Assembly (NCBI GenBank): GCA_049583715.1
Contig: JBAUWJ010000095.1
Location: 1-9,015 of the forward strand
From: JAANXG01 sp049583715
GTDB lineage: Bacteria > Pseudomonadota > Gammaproteobacteria > Arenicellales > JAANXG01
Length of the DNA stretch: 9,015 nt
Reading direction: 5' to 3'
Shown here piece after piece: positions 6,859 to 9,015 of this stretch (its first letter is position 1; every line of letters starts with the position of its first letter). The notes under the pieces were generated by a model that worked only from the letters and a program-made list of their open reading frames with translations, was not told the DNA's origin and did not search any database. A program made the translations under genes and the position numbers.

Positions 6859-8361
6859 TCATGCAACGTCTCCGCGCTGAACCAGCTCCTTTACGGCGGC
6901 GATGTCGCCGGCAATGATCCGGTCCTCGACCATCACCGGAACCCGGTCCCGGATGATGTCGCGCAGCGTCCCCACCCGGGGACCGGGTTTCCGGTCGCGC
7001 AGGTCCAGTGCCTGGCAGGCGAGCAGGAGCTCGATGGCGACCACAGTCTCCACCGTATCCACCACCCACGCAAGATGGTGTGCCGCAATGGGCGCCATGG
7101 GAACGTGGTCCTCGGTATCGAGGCCGACTGAGACCGACTGAATGGTCGCCGGCGCGGCGCGCTTGCGCAGCTCCGCGATCAGGCTCGCTGCCGTGTATTG
7201 GGGAATCATGAAGCCGTTGTTGACCCCGGGCTTGGCCTTGGGGTGCACCAGGAACTTCGGCAGCCCGTTGTTGTGATGGTCGTCGAGCAGCTTGGCCGAG
7301 CGGCGCTCGCTGATGACCGCGACCGAGGTCAGAGAGGTGGCTAGAAAATCGCAGACCTCACCCACGCGCTGGCCATGGAAGTTCCCCGAATTGCTGGTGA
7401 CCCAGCCGCCGCTGACGTCGAAGATCGGATTGTCGTTGGCGGCGTTGATTTCCAGCTCCAGGGTGCGTTTTGCCATGGTCCAGGTGTCCCGCGCGGCACC
7501 GATGACCTGCGGTATGCACCGCAGCGACAGCGCGTCGCGCAGATGTCCGGGTCCGGGCGGGAGCACCAGCTCGCTGTCGCGGGTGAGGTCGCGCAGCCGG
7601 CGCGAGGTTTCCACTTGGCCGGGGTGCGGCTTGGCGAGCGCCACGCGCTCATCGAAGGAATCGGACACCGCGCCGAGCGCCTCGAGAGCCATGGCCGCCG
7701 CGGCCTCGGCCGCCGCCAGGAGCCGTCCGGTGTCGGTGACGGCGAGGCAGGCCACGGCCGTCGTCTGCTCGGTGCCGTTGTTGAGCGCCAGCCCGTCACG
7801 GTCGGCGACCCCGGGCGGCTCGATTCCGGCGCGTCTCATGGCCACGACGCCCGGCAGCAGCTCTCCCTCGTAGAAGGCGCGTCCGTCCGGAATCAGCGGC
7901 AGCGCCATGTGGGACAGGGGTGCGAGATCACCGCAGGCGCCCACGGAGCCGCGCTCCGGAACGTAGGGGACGACGCCGGCGTTGAGCATGGCAATCAGGG
8001 CATCCAGGGTCACGGGGCGCACGCCGACCATGCCCGTAGCCAGCACGTTGGCGCGCAGTGCCATCATGGCACGCACTGCCTCCACGGACATCGGCTCGCC
8101 CACGCCGGCAGCGTGGCTGCGCAGGATGTTCCGCTGTGCCGCGACGTTGTCCTCCGCGCTCACGCCGCTGCCGGCGAGAGCTCCGAAGCCGGTGGTCACG
8201 CCGTAGATCGGGTGGCCCTTCTCCATCAGCGAGCGCAGGAAGTCATGGCACGACTCCACCGCACGGCGCGCACCCGCGGAGAGGACGGCGTGCCGGCCGT
8301 CACGGGCTATCGCCAGCACCGCTTCGACAGTCATGTCCTTTCCGGTGATGTCTACGCTCAT
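6859..8361 (-). CDS. HAL/PAL-family MIO-type aromatic amino-acid ammonia-lyase (HutH-like, variant cofactor motif)
   Basis: This 500-residue protein matches histidine ammonia-lyase in length and fold markers. The family eliminates ammonia from an amino acid using an MIO cofactor made from Ala-Ser-Gly. Here the triad is Ala142-Cys143-Gly144 in GSVGACGDLAPLSH; the Cys codon TGC is at 7933-7935. Conserved against P. putida HutH as I recall it: Tyr53 (YGVTTGFG), Ser82-His83 (RSHAAGVG, the HAL-type selectivity pair), Asn195 (LNNGTE), Arg281 (SLRC), Phe328 (GNFHG) and Glu417 (TEDHV). Changed: Arg275 for Gln277, Leu278 for Tyr280, Asp-Thr for Asn-Gln before Glu417. The start is ATG at 8361 (MSVDITGKDMTVEAV), with only a weak GAG upstream. 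ATG 8334 is an alternative, and the frame's 50-codon upstream extension overlaps the promoter candidate. It leads the transporter operon. Histidine is the default substrate guess, but the changes make it uncertain. Confidence 0.88.
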   Translation of the reverse strand: MSVDITGKDMTVEAVLAIARDGRHAVLSAGARRAVESCHDFLRSLMEKGHPIYGVTTGFGALAGSGVSAEDNVAAQRNILRSHAAGVGEPMSVEAVRAMMALRANVLATGMVGVRPVTLDALIAMLNAGVVPYVPERGSVGACGDLAPLSHMALPLIPDGRAFYEGELLPGVVAMRRAGIEPPGVADRDGLALNNGTEQTTAVACLAVTDTGRLLAAAEAAAAMALEALGAVSDSFDERVALAKPHPGQVETSRRLRDLTRDSELVLPPGPGHLRDALSLRCIPQVIGAARDTWTMAKRTLELEINAANDNPIFDVSGGWVTSNSGNFHGQRVGEVCDFLATSLTSVAVISERRSAKLLDDHHNNGLPKFLVHPKAKPGVNNGFMIPQYTAASLIAELRKRAAPATIQSVSVGLDTEDHVPMAPIAAHHLAWVVDTVETVVAIELLLACQALDLRDRKPGPRVGTLRDIIRDRVPVMVEDRIIAGDIAAVKELVQRGDVA

Positions 8362-8391
8362 CTGCTCGTCTTGGGGGGCCGTGCGGTGTGC

Positions 8392-8409
8392 CGGTGGAGC
8401 GCTCCACCG
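8392..8409. promoter_or_regulatory. 18-bp perfect palindrome in the lyase leader
   Basis: CGGTGGAGCGCTCCACCG is a perfect inverted repeat, with outer GTGC/GCAC arms nearby (8387-8390 and 8414-8417). It lies about 30 bases upstream of the lyase ATG, within the inferred 5' leader. It could be an operator for a dimeric repressor or an RNA hairpin near the ribosome binding region. The role is inference. Confidence 0.45.
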
Positions 8410-8445
8410 CGGGGCACGGCATCGGGCGGGGGGAGCTTCGATCCT

Positions 8446-8460
8446 TGTCGTTCCACGACA
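8446..8460. promoter_or_regulatory. FadR/GntR-type operator-like inverted repeat at the inferred lyase transcription start
   Basis: TGTCGT-TCC-ACGACA is a perfect 6-bp inverted repeat with a 3-base centre. Its core TCGTTCCACGA fits TNGTNNNACNA, the pattern bound by FadR-subfamily GntR regulators. It lies just downstream of the TACAAT box, where a bound repressor would block initiation. No GntR gene is in the window, so the regulator would be encoded elsewhere. Confidence 0.4.
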
Positions 8461-8468
8461 GGGCGGGG

Positions 8469-8496
8469 ATTGTACCACCGGGGGCGGTCGTGCAAG
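8469..8496 (-). promoter_or_regulatory. Sigma70-like promoter candidate for the lyase-transporter operon
   Basis: On the minus strand a TACAAT -10 box (8469-8474, 5 of 6 matches) follows CTTGCA/TTGCAC (8490-8496) at 15-16 bases. A start near 8462 would give a leader of about 100 bases before the ATG at 8361. The spacer is slightly short, which is common for activated or regulated promoters. Confidence 0.5.
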
Positions 8497-8537
8497 AGCG
8501 CCCCGGTTCATCGGCCCCGCCGCTGCGCCCCTTCGTC

Positions 8538-8567
8538 TTGGTGAAGCGCGCGGGCCGGTGCTACATT
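8538..8567 (+). promoter_or_regulatory. Promoter candidate for the stand-alone RAM-domain gene
   Basis: TTGGTG (8538-8543) and TACATT (8562-8567) are 18 bases apart on the plus strand, giving a leader of about 20 bases before ATG 8596. Matches to consensus are 3/6 and 4/6. Position is good, strength modest. Confidence 0.35.
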
Positions 8568-8595
8568 ACGGCCAACAGCCTCACCGGAGTGTCAC

Positions 8596-8865
8596 ATGAT
8601 CACCGCGTTTATCCTGATGAAGGCCGAGCGAACCAGGATCAAGGAAGCCGCCGAGAAGCTCGCGGACATTGAAGCCATATCCGAGGTCTACTCCGTGAGC
8701 GGGCGATACGACCTGGTCGCCGTGGTGCGTGTGAGGACGAATGATGATCTCGCTGATCTCGTCACGGACAGGCTGGCGGAGGTCGACGGTATCGAGCATA
8801 CGGAAACCATGATGGCGTTCCGGGTTTACTCCCGTCACGACCTCGAGTCGATGTTCTCGGTCTAG
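8596..8865 (+). CDS. Stand-alone Lrp/AsnC effector-binding (RAM) domain protein
   Basis: This 89-residue protein is a single AsnC_trans_reg (RAM) domain with no helix-turn-helix part. It has the beta-alpha-beta-beta-alpha-beta pattern: ITAFILMKA, helix RIKEAAEKLADIE, AISEVYSVSGRYDLVAVVRV, helix NDDLADLVTDRLAEVDG, and IEHTETMMAFRVYS. The SGRYDLVAVV segment is the conserved G-x-x-D turn at the dimer/ligand interface of Lrp-family domains. Stand-alone RAM proteins of 75-90 residues form ring oligomers and bind amino acids, but their roles are poorly known. The start at 8596 has GGAG six bases upstream. The gene is divergent from the ammonia-lyase with 234 bases between, so a role as amino-acid sensor for that pathway is plausible (inference). 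The downstream gene converges 27 bases away. Confidence 0.9.
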   Translation: MITAFILMKAERTRIKEAAEKLADIEAISEVYSVSGRYDLVAVVRVRTNDDLADLVTDRLAEVDGIEHTETMMAFRVYSRHDLESMFSV

Positions 8866-8869
8866 CAGT

Positions 8870-8890
8870 GGGGAGGCCTCAGGCCGCCCC
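8870..8890. terminator. GC-rich hairpin between convergent genes (possible bidirectional terminator)
   Basis: GGGGAGGCC (8870-8878) pairs with GGCCGCCCC (8882-8890) with one mismatch and a 3-base loop, filling the 27-base gap between two convergent stop codons. There is no T-tract on either side, so it is a weak intrinsic terminator at best. Confidence 0.4.
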
Positions 8891-8892
8891 GG

Positions 8893-9015
8893 TCAGGGAC
8901 GCCTGTTTACGTTCCCACGGAGCGCCGCGTTGGTCCGCAGCCGCTCGGCCAGCGTCTGGCGAAGCGGTTTTCCGGTTGGTCCTTTCGGCAGCTCGGCGAC
9001 GAATACGATGCGCCG
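8893..9015 (-). CDS. Partial AMP-forming acyl-CoA ligase-type enzyme, C-terminal end (starts beyond right edge)
   Basis: Only the last 40 residues and the TGA stop (8893-8895) are in the window: RRIVFVAELPKGPTGKPLRQ, then TLAERLRTNAALRGNVNRRP. The ELPKGPTGKPLRQTL stretch matches the A10 motif (P-K-x-x-x-G-K-x-x-R) of the ANL superfamily: acyl-CoA ligases, aryl-CoA ligases and NRPS adenylation domains. The Lys in GK (residue 16 of the fragment) is the catalytic lysine needed for adenylate formation. Ending about 24 residues after it fits a free-standing ligase better than an NRPS module. The frame is open from the edge. It converges on the RAM-domain gene. If the ligase is aryl- or enoyl-acid specific it could act on the lyase product, but the substrate-binding domain is not visible. 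Confidence 0.7.
   Translation of the reverse strand, partial: RRIVFVAELPKGPTGKPLRQTLAERLRTNAALRGNVNRRP

Noticed and set aside
6708..6866. N-terminal extension of the binding protein up to 6866
   Set aside because: It would place 53 low-complexity residues before a normal signal peptide and overlaps the lyase stop; GAGGAG precedes the ATG at 6707.
6859..8361. Calling the lyase hutH of a standard histidine-utilisation operon
   Set aside because: No other hut gene is in the window and the active site departs from HutH at the MIO Ser and at the Gln277 and Tyr280 equivalents.
8362..8511. N-terminal extension of the lyase up to 8511
   Set aside because: It is Pro/Arg-rich, unlike any HAL N-terminus, and contains the promoter and operator candidates.
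7375..8544. Plus-strand 389-residue frame opposite the lyase
   Set aside because: Same antisense GC effect; it has no recognisable motif and the lyase frame is unambiguous.

Overview
The window is GC-rich, densely packed bacterial DNA. Codon use, the LivKHMGF transporter layout and the repeat types suggest a proteobacterium, probably beta- or gammaproteobacterial; the genus cannot be told from the sequence. Seven genes lie mainly on the minus strand, two are on the plus strand, and one gene is cut off at each edge.

Left part (1-2082). A minus-strand exported-type protein with a twin-arginine-like N-terminus runs off the left edge. A 334-base gap (464-797) follows. It holds a weak promoter candidate and a 130-base MITE-like element (625-754) flanked by CTAG, which contains the widespread TGTCATTGCGAG hairpin. 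About 40 bases on is a plus-strand Fe(II)/2-oxoglutarate dioxygenase of the phytanoyl-CoA dioxygenase family, then a hairpin-bearing repeat block and a minus-strand tandem-DUF1508 (YegP) gene.

Centre (2248-8361, all minus strand). In transcription order there is a HAL/PAL-family ammonia-lyase, then a complete branched-chain/hydrophobic amino-acid ABC transporter: binding protein (livK-like), permeases (livH, livM) and ATPases (livG, livF). The transporter genes touch or overlap. A good promoter candidate, a FadR-type operator-like site and an 18-bp perfect palindrome sit ahead of the lyase gene.

Right part (8596-9015). A divergent gene encodes an 89-residue stand-alone Lrp/AsnC effector-binding (RAM) domain without a DNA-binding domain. 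It converges on the C-terminal end of an AMP-forming acyl-CoA ligase-type enzyme that runs off the right edge.

Interpretation (inference): the transporter imports an amino acid, the lyase removes ammonia to leave an alpha,beta-unsaturated acid, and a CoA ligase may activate that acid. None of hutU, hutI, hutF or hutC is in the window, so this is not a standard histidine-utilisation locus as far as can be seen. The lyase is the most unusual gene. Its MIO cofactor triad reads Ala-Cys-Gly instead of Ala-Ser-Gly, and residues matching Gln277 and Tyr280 of Pseudomonas putida HutH are changed, while the His83-type substrate residue is kept.
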